Positions 1 to 5,094 of a stretch of DNA of 6,007 nucleotides are shown piece by piece. Within the stretch, counting starts at the first letter, position 1; each line of letters opens with the position of its first letter. A model generated the notes under the pieces. The model was given only the letters and a program-made list of their open reading frames with translations. It did no database searches and was not told where the DNA came from. A program made the translations under genes and the position numbers. Origin of the DNA: Acidobacteriota bacterium (GTDB lineage: Bacteria; Acidobacteriota; Vicinamibacteria; Vicinamibacterales; 2-12-FULL-66-21); contig JABFWM010000464.1 of NCBI GenBank assembly GCA_013362195.1, positions 1-6,007 on the forward strand, written 5' to 3'.

Positions 1-732
1 GAACAGCACGGCGTGCTGCTCGTGCCCTTTGGTCGTGCTCACCGAGAACAGCCGCAGCGGCGAGGCCCCGGCAATGACGACGACCATCGCCAGCGCGCCG
101 CCTTGCGCCACCACCGGCGCGCGGCGGCCGGGCGGATGGAAGAGCGCCGCCGCCGCGGCGCCGAAACACGCGGCGGCGAGAATCGCGCCCGGCGCGCCGA
201 GCCGATTGAGCGCCGGCATGAGCAGCAGGCAGGCCGCGGCCGCCCCGAGCAGATCCGCCGCATACACCGCGCCGATCTGCGCGCTCAGCCGCGCGATCGC
301 GATCGACACCGCCGCGCCCCCGGCGAAGAACGGCAGCGCCGAGAGGACGTAGGTGACCGCCATCAACGCGACGTTCGCGGGCGAGTAGTTCAGGCCGACG
401 CGCATGCGCACGAGAATCGCCAGGGCCACCACGCTGACCAGCGCGTAGGCCAGCGCGTGAATCGACAGCAGCCGATCCGTCGGTACGCGCGCGAACCGCT
501 CCCGCATCAGGAACACGTAGACGCCGCTCGCGCTCAGCCCGAAGAGGGCGATCGAGATGGCCATGAACGCGAAGTGGTAATACATGGTGACCGAGAAGAT
601 GCGCGTGAGCGACAACTCGGTCATCAGGAGCGATCCGGAGACGAGCGAGATCCCGAGCAGGACGCGCGCGGGTACGGATGAAGGCACGTCTGAGTCTGTC
701 GGACGCGGCGCGCGAACGTCAAGCGCGCTCAC
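1..732 (-). CDS. Fused MFS/spermidine synthase-type membrane protein, N-terminal part (runs off left edge)
   Basis: The minus strand is open without a stop from base 732 to base 1, giving 244 residues with the C-terminus outside the window. The visible part is strongly hydrophobic, with about six to seven candidate membrane segments (roughly residues 23-42, 54-76, 90-110, 118-142, 158-176, 182-198 and 210-225). The stretches LLMTELSLTRIFSVTMYYHF (36-55) and VYAADLLGAAAACLLLMP (156-173) resemble the membrane half of bacterial proteins that carry a spermidine-synthase-like, SAM-dependent domain after a membrane region. That enzymatic domain would lie beyond the left edge, so its activity and substrate cannot be judged. 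I chose the GTG at 732 because it makes a GTGA overlap with the aat stop, the same arrangement as the upstream junction; neither has a Shine-Dalgarno sequence. A GTG at 687 is the alternative and would remove 15 polar residues. The gene is third in the usp-aat operon. Family call fairly good; exact function unknown. Confidence 0.72.
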   Translation of the reverse strand, partial: MSALDVRAPRPTDSDVPSSVPARVLLGISLVSGSLLMTELSLTRIFSVTMYYHFAFMAISIALFGLSASGVYVFLMRERFARVPTDRLLSIHALAYALVSVVALAILVRMRVGLNYSPANVALMAVTYVLSALPFFAGGAAVSIAIARLSAQIGAVYAADLLGAAAACLLLMPALNRLGAPGAILAAACFGAAAAALFHPPGRRAPVVAQGGALAMVVVIAGASPLRLFSVSTTKGHEQHAVLF

Positions 733-1307
733 ACGAACGCCGCGTCGATCTTGAGCGCCTGCCCGAGCATCCGCAGGTAGCGGCGCCGCGGGATTTCGAT
801 GGCGCCGAACTGCGTGAGGTGCTCCGTCACCCACTGCGTATCGAGGAGGACGTAGCCGCGGCCGCGCAGCCGCTCGACGAGCCCGACCAGCGCGACCTTC
901 GACGCATCGGTGACCCGGTGGAACATCGATTCGCCGAAGAACGCGCCGCCGAGCGCCACGCCGTACAGCCCGCCGACCAGCACGCCGTCGCGCCACGTCT
1001 CGACGGAGTGCGCGAGCCCCTCCGCGTGCAGCGCGCAATAACTGTCGAGGATCTCCGCGTCGATCCAGCTGCCGTCCTCGTCCTCGCGCGCCGCGCACGC
1101 GCGGATCACGCCGGCGAAATCGCTGTCGACGCGCAGCTCGAACCGTCCCTGCCGGACGAGGCGGCTCAGGCGCTTCGGCGCGTGAAACGTGTCGAGCGGG
1201 ATGACGCCCCGCGGGTCGGGCGAGTACCAGCGGATCTCCCCCGGCTCGACCGCCATCGGGAACCACCCGCTCGCGTAGGCCGAAATCAGCAGATCCGACG
1301 GGATCAC
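729..1307 (-). CDS. aat: Leucyl/phenylalanyl-tRNA--protein transferase
   Basis: Aat moves leucine or phenylalanine from aminoacyl-tRNA to the N-terminal Arg or Lys of a protein, making an N-degron that ClpS passes to ClpAP; it acts in the cytoplasm. The 192 residues match the family throughout: GWFPM (14-18), WYSPDPRGVIP (27-37), FAGVIRACA (64-72), LHAEGLAHSVETW (93-105), LVGGLYGVALGGAFFGESMF (110-129), ASKVAL (135-140), then DTQWVTEHLTQFGAIEIPRR (156-175). D156 and Q158 align with the Asp/Gln pair important for catalysis in the E. coli enzyme. The protein begins near residue 32 of E. coli Aat (234 residues), so it is a short form without the small N-terminal extension; it also ends soon after the core. 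The GTG start overlaps the stop of the upstream stress-protein gene as GTGA. There is no Shine-Dalgarno sequence, suggesting translational coupling. Identification is secure. Confidence 0.95.
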   Translation of the reverse strand: MIPSDLLISAYASGWFPMAVEPGEIRWYSPDPRGVIPLDTFHAPKRLSRLVRQGRFELRVDSDFAGVIRACAAREDEDGSWIDAEILDSYCALHAEGLAHSVETWRDGVLVGGLYGVALGGAFFGESMFHRVTDASKVALVGLVERLRGRGYVLLDTQWVTEHLTQFGAIEIPRRRYLRMLGQALKIDAAFV

Positions 1308-1717
1308 GAACGCAATATCAACACAGAACAGCGGCCGTGCTCGACGAACCTGCGGGCGTGCTCGTCGGATCCCTGCACGACGGCGAGGTCGACCGGATGC
1401 TCGGCCGCGTAGCGCAGCAGTTCCGTCGCGGTGTCGCCGATGCGAATCGCGATCGTGACGCGCTCCTGCAGCTCGGCGGGCAGCAGGCGCGCGAGCCGCT
1501 CGCGCGCCTCCTCCTCCACCGCCGCGTGCAGCTCGGGGAGCCGCGCCGTCGGCATTTCCGCGGTGAATCCCGCGTTGAGCGGTTCGGACACGACGTAGAC
1601 GACGTGCAGGTCCGCCTTGAACTCGCGCGCGAGCCGTCCGGCGAAGCGCACCGCCTGATCGAACGATTCATCCGCGCCGCCGTGCAGCAGCACCCGCGCC
1701 ATGTCTCCGGTTGCCAT
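1304..1717 (-). CDS. Universal stress protein (UspA-like), small, degenerate nucleotide loop
   Basis: This 137-residue protein has the Usp fold pattern: first strand ARVLLHGGADES (7-18), a helix QAVRFAGRLAREF (21-33), strand ADLHVVYVV (35-43), a charged helix (about 61-80), IAIRIGDTATELLRYAAEH (89-107), strand VDLAVVQGS (109-117) and the final strand CSVLIL (130-135). Usp proteins are cytoplasmic stress-response proteins, some of which bind ATP. The usual G-x2-G-x9-G-(S/T) loop is not intact: only about a dozen residues separate QGS from the last strand, some ten fewer than in ATP-binding members, so ATP binding is doubtful. The start at 1717 follows a strong GGAGGG; an ATG directly upstream (1720) and one at 1702 are alternatives. 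The frame stays open up to an ATG at 1894, but that extension is not Usp-like and would run into the divergent transporter gene. First gene of the operon, overlapping aat by 4 bases. Confidence 0.85.
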   Translation of the reverse strand: MATGDMARVLLHGGADESFDQAVRFAGRLAREFKADLHVVYVVSEPLNAGFTAEMPTARLPELHAAVEEEARERLARLLPAELQERVTIAIRIGDTATELLRYAAEHPVDLAVVQGSDEHARRFVEHGRCSVLILRS

Positions 1718-1720
1718 CAT

Positions 1721-1726
1721 CCCTCC
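1721..1726 (-). promoter_or_regulatory. Shine-Dalgarno sequence of the usp gene
   Basis: The minus strand reads GGAGGG immediately before ATGATG. Spacing is too short for the first ATG (1720) but workable for the second (1717), which is why 1717 was chosen. It is the only clear ribosome binding site of the three-gene operon; aat and the membrane protein seem to depend on the GTGA overlaps. Confidence 0.6.
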
Positions 1727-1753
1727 GTGGCTTCGCCATCCAATCGTCGTGCC

Positions 1754-1784
1754 GGAGGTAACGGAGGGGCCCTCCGTTACCTCC
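1754..1784. repeat. Perfect 15-bp inverted repeat (31-base palindrome) between divergent genes
   Basis: The left arm GGAGGTAACGGAGGG (1754-1768) and right arm CCCTCCGTTACCTCC (1770-1784) are exact reverse complements around one base (G1769). The element lies between the usp start (1717) and the transporter start (1837). As DNA it could be an operator or a dispersed repeat; as RNA it would form a long hairpin (the innermost pairs would open to make a loop). No T-tract follows on either strand, so it is not a classical intrinsic terminator. Each arm also contains GGAGG-like ribosome-binding sequence or its complement. The inverted repeat is certain; its function is not known. Confidence 0.85.
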
Positions 1785-1800
1785 CGGTCGGACGCCGTAG

Positions 1801-1806
1801 TAAGAT
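1801..1806 (+). promoter_or_regulatory. Candidate -10 box for the SulP transporter
   Basis: TAAGAT lies 30 bases upstream of the chosen ATG in an otherwise very GC-rich stretch. No convincing -35 is found at the usual spacing; the nearest is TTACCT (1777-1782) inside the palindrome arm. The same bases on the minus strand read ATCTTA, with an overlapping TATCTT that could serve usp. Weak evidence. Confidence 0.25.
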
Positions 1807-1836
1807 AGTGTGGTTCCCCTCGCAGACGTGTTGCGT

Positions 1837-3507
1837 ATGTCCATTCCGAAGTGGGCGCCTGCCTCGGTGCGCGCGTTGCGCGGCTATTCGGCACCGACGT
1901 TCACGCACGATCTGATTGCCGGCATCACGGTCGGTCTCGTCGCGCTGCCGCTCGCGATGGCCTTCGCCATTGCCTCGGGGCTGACGCCGCAGGCCGGGAT
2001 CTACTGCGCGATTGTCACCGGCTTCCTGATCTCCGCGCTCGGCGGATCGCGCTTCCAGATCGGCGGGCCGACCGGCGCGTTCGTTGTCGTCGTTGCCGGC
2101 ATCATCGGCACCTACGGCGTCGACGGCCTGTTCATGTGCACGATGATGGCGGGCGTCATGCTCGTCGTCCTCGGCGTGACCGGGATGGGGACCGCCGTCA
2201 AGTACCTGCCGCGGCCGGTGGTCGTCGGCTTCACGAACGGCATCGGCGTGCTGATCGCGAGCACGCAGATCCGCGATTTCTTCGGCCTTCAGGTGCCGCA
2301 CGTCCCCTCCGCGTTCGGCCCGCGGCTGATGGAGCTGGCCCGGCACGCGGCCACGCTCTCGCTGCCGGCGACGGCGCTCGGGATCGGCTCGCTCGCCGGC
2401 ATGATCGTGCTGCGCAAGATGTACCCGCGCGTGCCGGGCGCGATTGTCGCGATGCTCGCCGGAACGATCGTGGTGCTGGCGGCCGACGTCGGCGTCGAGA
2501 CGATCGGGTCGCGCTTCGGCGGCATTCCCGCCGGACTGCCGGAGCTGCACCTCCCGCAATTCAGGCTGTCGCTGATGGGCGTGCTGCTGCGGCCGGCGTT
2601 GACCGTCGCGCTGCTCGGCGCGATCGAATCGCTCATGTCCGCGGTGGTCGCGGATCGCATGGGCAACGATCAGCACAATCCCAACACGGAACTGGTGGCG
2701 CAGGGCATCGCGAACATCGCGTCGCCGGTGTTCGGCGGGCTGCCCGCCACCGGCGCGATTGCGCGGACGGCGACGAACATCCGCTCCGGCGCGCGCACGC
2801 CGGTCGCGGGCATCGTCCACGCGATCACCCTGCTGGTGGTGCTCCTGGTGGCGGCGCCGCTCGCGCGGTTCATTCCGATGCCGGTGCTCGCGGCGATCCT
2901 GCTGATGGTCTCGTGGAACATGGGCGAATGGCACGAGATCCCGAAGCTGCTGCGGTTGACCAGAACCGACATCAGCGTGTGGATCGTCACGTTCGCGCTG
3001 ACGGTGTTCGCCGACCTCACCATCGCCGTCGAGGTCGGCATGGTGCTGGCGGCGCTGACCTTCATCCGCCGCGTCGCCGTGACGACGACGGTGTCGGAGG
3101 TGACGCGGGATTACGTCGAGTCGGGGCGCGAGCACATCCTGCAGGACAAGGCCATCCCCGACTACGTCGCCATCTTCCGCATCCACGGGCCGTTCCTGTT
3201 CGGCACCACCGACAAGATTGCCGCCCTCACCGATCAGATCGATCGCCTCCCGCCGGTCGTCATCATCCGGCTGCGCAACATGACGGCGATCGACGCCACC
3301 GGGCTGCGCGCGCTCGAAGAAGCCGCGGAACGGCTGCGCGCCTCGGAGCGCACGCTGCTGCTGTGCGGCGCGCGCGAGCAGCCCGCCGCGGTGATGCGTC
3401 AGGCGCTCTTCCACGAGCACATCGGCGACCGGAACATCTGCCCGAACATCGCGGCCGCGCTCCGGCGCGCGCACGAAGTGATGTCGCGCTCCCCGCGCGC
3501 CGCCTGA
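1837..3507 (+). CDS. SulP family anion transporter (DauA-like) with C-terminal STAS domain
   Basis: This 556-residue inner-membrane protein has the two-part SulP/SLC26 architecture: a hydrophobic transport domain (about 25-415) and a soluble STAS domain (about 440-550). Diagnostic stretches are DLIAGITVGLVALPLAMAFA (25-44), QIGGPTGAFVVVVAG (74-88), VGFTNGIGVLIASTQIRDFF (130-149), GAIESLMSAVVADRM (261-275) and FGGLPATGAIARTATNIRSG (299-318). These and the total length resemble E. coli DauA (YchM), a C4-dicarboxylate transporter; other SulP proteins carry sulfate or bicarbonate, so the substrate is not settled. The STAS domain holds MTAIDATGLRALEE (482-495), the loop that carries the phosphorylated Ser/Thr in anti-sigma-factor antagonists. 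The ATG at 1837 was chosen because homology begins soon after; a GTG at 1810 adds nine residues, and neither has a clear Shine-Dalgarno sequence. The gene is monocistronic, divergent from usp and convergent with the ferredoxin, 20 bases apart. Confidence 0.93.
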   Translation: MSIPKWAPASVRALRGYSAPTFTHDLIAGITVGLVALPLAMAFAIASGLTPQAGIYCAIVTGFLISALGGSRFQIGGPTGAFVVVVAGIIGTYGVDGLFMCTMMAGVMLVVLGVTGMGTAVKYLPRPVVVGFTNGIGVLIASTQIRDFFGLQVPHVPSAFGPRLMELARHAATLSLPATALGIGSLAGMIVLRKMYPRVPGAIVAMLAGTIVVLAADVGVETIGSRFGGIPAGLPELHLPQFRLSLMGVLLRPALTVALLGAIESLMSAVVADRMGNDQHNPNTELVAQGIANIASPVFGGLPATGAIARTATNIRSGARTPVAGIVHAITLLVVLLVAAPLARFIPMPVLAAILLMVSWNMGEWHEIPKLLRLTRTDISVWIVTFALTVFADLTIAVEVGMVLAALTFIRRVAVTTTVSEVTRDYVESGREHILQDKAIPDYVAIFRIHGPFLFGTTDKIAALTDQIDRLPPVVIIRLRNMTAIDATGLRALEEAAERLRASERTLLLCGAREQPAAVMRQALFHEHIGDRNICPNIAAALRRAHEVMSRSPRAA

Positions 3508-3527
3508 CGCGGCCTACGACGCCGGGC

Positions 3528-3887
3528 TCACGGCTTCGCGATCCACACCGGCGGCGGCTGCACGGTCGGCTCGGGCGTCGGGCCGGCGTCGGGCCGTCCG
3601 CTGCCTTCCAGGCGGCTGATCGCGCGCACCACCATGTCATGGTCGCAGACGATCTGACACGAGAGCCGCGCGCCGACGACGCCGCGGGCGGTGAGAACGG
3701 CCTGCTCCGCCTCGGTCGTGCGCTCCGGCTCGCCGGCAATGAACTCGATGCGGCAGGTCGTGCAGCGCGCGTTGCCGCCGCAGGCGTGCAGGATGTCGAC
3801 GCGGGCGTCTTCCTCGATGGCGCGCACCAGGCGCTTCCCCGCCGGCACCTCCACCGTCCGATACCCTTCCACCGTCAGCTTCGGCAT
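3528..3887 (-). CDS. [2Fe-2S] ferredoxin
   Basis: This 119-residue soluble electron carrier has a ferredoxin fold with cluster ligands C36, C42, C45 and C77 (C-x5-C-x2-C-x31-C) in the stretches HACGGNARCTTC (34-45) and ARLSCQIVCDHD (73-84). The C-x5-C-x2-C spacing is of the adrenodoxin/vertebrate type, not the plant type (C-x4-C-x2-C). C81 is an additional cysteine near the last ligand. After about residue 93 the protein ends in a proline-rich, probably disordered tail (PTPEPTVQPPP, 103-113). The start is supported by GGAGAG five to six bases upstream of the ATG. It lies 21 bases downstream of the threonine-dehydrogenase-like gene on the same strand and is probably co-transcribed with it. No reductase or partner oxygenase is in view, so the redox partner is unknown. 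Confidence 0.9.
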   Translation of the reverse strand: MPKLTVEGYRTVEVPAGKRLVRAIEEDARVDILHACGGNARCTTCRIEFIAGEPERTTEAEQAVLTARGVVGARLSCQIVCDHDMVVRAISRLEGSGRPDAGPTPEPTVQPPPVWIAKP

Positions 3888-3890
3888 TCG

Positions 3891-3896
3891 CTCTCC
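3891..3896 (-). promoter_or_regulatory. Shine-Dalgarno sequence of the ferredoxin gene
   Basis: The minus strand reads GGAGAG followed by CGA and the ATG at 3887. It lies within the 21-base gap after the upstream stop codon and fixes the ferredoxin start. Confidence 0.6.
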
Positions 3897-3908
3897 ATCC
3901 TCGCGGCG

Positions 3909-4925
3909 CTACGCGTAGCGTTGTCGGATCGTCGGAATCAAGTACTCGCTGAACGCGCGCTGCCAATCGTAGCGCGGGGCGAAGCCCCAGTCGCGCCGCG
4001 CGGCGCTGTCGTCCACGTCGGCCGGCCACGAGTCGACGATGCCCTGGCGCTTGCGGTCGACCGCCCACGCGATCTCGGCGCCGGGAAACGCCTCGACCAC
4101 GACGTCGCGAATCTCCTGCGCGGTCGGGTTGAACGCGCCGACGTTGTAGGCGGTCCGCTGCAGCCGCTCGCGCGGCGCCGCGGCGAGCGTGAGCAGCGCA
4201 TCGACGCCGTCGGTCATCGCCATGAAGGGGATCTGCGTGTCCGGCCGCACGAAGCAGCCGTAGCGCTCCCCCCTGGCGGCGGCGTGGATCATCTCGGGCG
4301 CGTAGTCGGAGGTGCCGCCCGCGGGCAGCGTCAGCGCGGAAATCAACCCCGGAAACCGCACCGCCCGGAAATCGACGCGGCCGCTGTGCGCTTCCGCCGC
4401 GAGCTGCTTGTAATGCCGCGCGTAATACGTGCCGAGCAGTTCGCAGTACAGCTTGTTGCAGCCGTACATCGTCGTCGGGTGCAGGTACTGGTCCTCCGAC
4501 ACCCTGCCGGCGCGCTGCTTCGTCTCGAGATCGGGCAGCCCGTACGCCGCGATCGACGAGGGGTAGATGAACACGACCGGGCGGCCGTGCGATTCCGCTT
4601 CGTGCTGCGCGAACTCGAGCAGGCTCATCGTCCCTTCGACGTTGACCTGGTGCGCCGCCATCGGCGTGAACTCGGATCGCGTCGAGAGCAGCGCGGCCAG
4701 ATGGAAGATCAGGTCGATCTCGTATTCCGCCATCAACCGCTCGAGCAGCGCCCGATCGAGGATCGAGCCGGTGACCTCGCGGTCGACCTTCTTCGCGATG
4801 GTCTCGTCCAGCCGCGAGATGTCGATGGTCACGATCGCGCGATCGCCGCGGCCGGCCAGCCGATCGATCAGCCCGTGCCCAATCTCGCCGCCAGCGCCGG
4901 TGATGAGCACGACGGGCTTACGCAC
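3909..4925 (-). CDS. NAD-dependent epimerase/dehydratase family protein, probably SDR-type L-threonine 3-dehydrogenase
   Basis: This 338-residue protein is an extended short-chain dehydrogenase. It has the N-terminal NAD-binding motif TGAGGEIG (9-16), the D34/I35 acidic end of strand 2, the FHLAALLS stretch (74-81), YPSSIAAYG (121-129) and the catalytic YGCNK (Y154, K158). Its second half matches the GalE-like L-threonine dehydrogenases closely: DFRAVRFPGLIS (185-196), GGTSDYAPEMIH (203-214), YNVGAFNPTAQEI (260-272), and RQGIVDSWPADVDDSAARRDWG (residues 293-314, with the DSWP and RDWG landmarks). That enzyme oxidises L-threonine with NAD+ to 2-amino-3-ketobutyrate, normally used by glycine C-acetyltransferase (Kbl), which is not in view. 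A nucleotide-sugar epimerase is the alternative, but the DSWP/DDS region argues against it. The GTG start at 4925 is forced by an in-frame stop at 4932-4934 and lies nine bases after a TATAAT box. First gene of a pair with the ferredoxin. Confidence 0.88.
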   Translation of the reverse strand: MRKPVVLITGAGGEIGHGLIDRLAGRGDRAIVTIDISRLDETIAKKVDREVTGSILDRALLERLMAEYEIDLIFHLAALLSTRSEFTPMAAHQVNVEGTMSLLEFAQHEAESHGRPVVFIYPSSIAAYGLPDLETKQRAGRVSEDQYLHPTTMYGCNKLYCELLGTYYARHYKQLAAEAHSGRVDFRAVRFPGLISALTLPAGGTSDYAPEMIHAAARGERYGCFVRPDTQIPFMAMTDGVDALLTLAAAPRERLQRTAYNVGAFNPTAQEIRDVVVEAFPGAEIAWAVDRKRQGIVDSWPADVDDSAARRDWGFAPRYDWQRAFSEYLIPTIRQRYA

Positions 4926-4933
4926 AATCGCTC

Positions 4934-4939
4934 ATTATA
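4934..4939 (-). promoter_or_regulatory. Consensus -10 box for the threonine-dehydrogenase-like gene
   Basis: The minus strand reads TATAAT, a perfect -10 hexamer in very GC-rich DNA. The GTG start codon begins nine bases after it, so transcription starting five to seven bases downstream (about 4926-4928) would give an mRNA with only about one to three leader bases. No TTGACA-like -35 is present; that position is occupied by the heptamer repeats. Confidence 0.5.
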
Positions 4940-5034
4940 GCGAGGGGCGAGGGGCGCAGGGCGACGGGCGAGCGGCGAGGGGGGAGGGGCGGGACGCGAG
5001 CGAAGGGCGAGGGGCGAAGAGCGAGGAACGAGCG
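4940..5034. repeat. Degenerate tandem heptamer array, about 13 copies of GCGAGGG
   Basis: From 4940 the plus strand reads with period 7: GCGAGGG, GCGAGGG, GCGCAGG, GCGACGG, GCGAGCG, GCGAGGG, GGGAGGG, GCGGGAC. Four extra bases (GCGA, 4996-4999) then shift the phase, followed by GCGAAGG, GCGAGGG, GCGAAGA, GCGAGGA and ACGAGCG. The GCGA start is kept in most copies while the last three bases vary. The array touches the TATAAT box at its left end and nearly reaches the hairpin at 5035 at its right. Together with the hairpins it fills the 169-base gene gap 4926-5094. Confidence 0.85.
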
Positions 5035-5066
5035 CGGATCGCGCGCAATCCCTCGCGCGCGATCCG
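5035..5066. repeat. 12-bp inverted repeat (hairpin 2 downstream of the rhomboid gene)
   Basis: The arms CGGATCGCGCGC (5035-5046) and GCGCGCGATCCG (5055-5066) are exact reverse complements around an 8-base loop (5047-5054). The hairpin follows the first hairpin by two bases when read from the rhomboid gene. There is no T-tract. It may aid termination or mRNA 3'-end stability, or be half of a dispersed palindromic element. Confidence 0.8.
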
Positions 5067-5068
5067 TA

Positions 5069-5090
5069 GCTTCCGCCTTCAGGCGGAAGC
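5069..5090 (-). terminator. Hairpin 1 just after the rhomboid stop; possible terminator without T-tract
   Basis: The arms GCTTCCGCC (5069-5077) and GGCGGAAGC (5082-5090) pair perfectly over 9 bp with the loop TTCA. The structure starts four bases after the rhomboid stop codon (5095-5097). The stem is GC-rich and strong, but the minus strand continues TACGG rather than with a T run. The position fits a 3'-end hairpin. The sequence also resembles an intergenic palindromic repeat that I associate with acidobacterial genomes, which could not be checked here. Confidence 0.5.
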
Positions 5091-5094
5091 ACCG

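Noticed and set aside
13..1412. Plus-strand open frames over the left operon (13-681, 678-1412)
   Set aside because: Both are Arg/His/Asp-rich shadows of the minus-strand membrane protein and aat, which have clear family motifs.
1718..1894. N-terminal extension of the universal stress protein up to an ATG at 1894
   Set aside because: The extension is not Usp-like, crosses the palindrome and overlaps the start of the divergent transporter gene; a good ribosome binding site precedes the internal ATG at 1717.
1777..3474. Open frame of 565 codons antisense to the SulP gene
   Set aside because: It is low-complexity, charged and His/Arg-rich, with no motif. The opposite strand codes for an unmistakable SulP protein.
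3508..3527. Terminator between the convergent SulP and ferredoxin genes
   Set aside because: The 20-base gap has no convincing stem-loop or T-tract on either strand, so the transcripts probably overlap or end by another mechanism.
1851..4940. Open frame of 1029 codons on the plus strand
   Set aside because: It runs through the SulP gene in another frame and then antisense to the ferredoxin and dehydrogenase genes. Its composition is rich in Arg, His, Asp and Ala without any domain, typical of a stop-poor shadow frame in GC-rich DNA.
4940..5090. CRISPR array
   Set aside because: The period is 7 bases without spacers, and the neighbouring palindromes are two different single stems; no cas gene is present.
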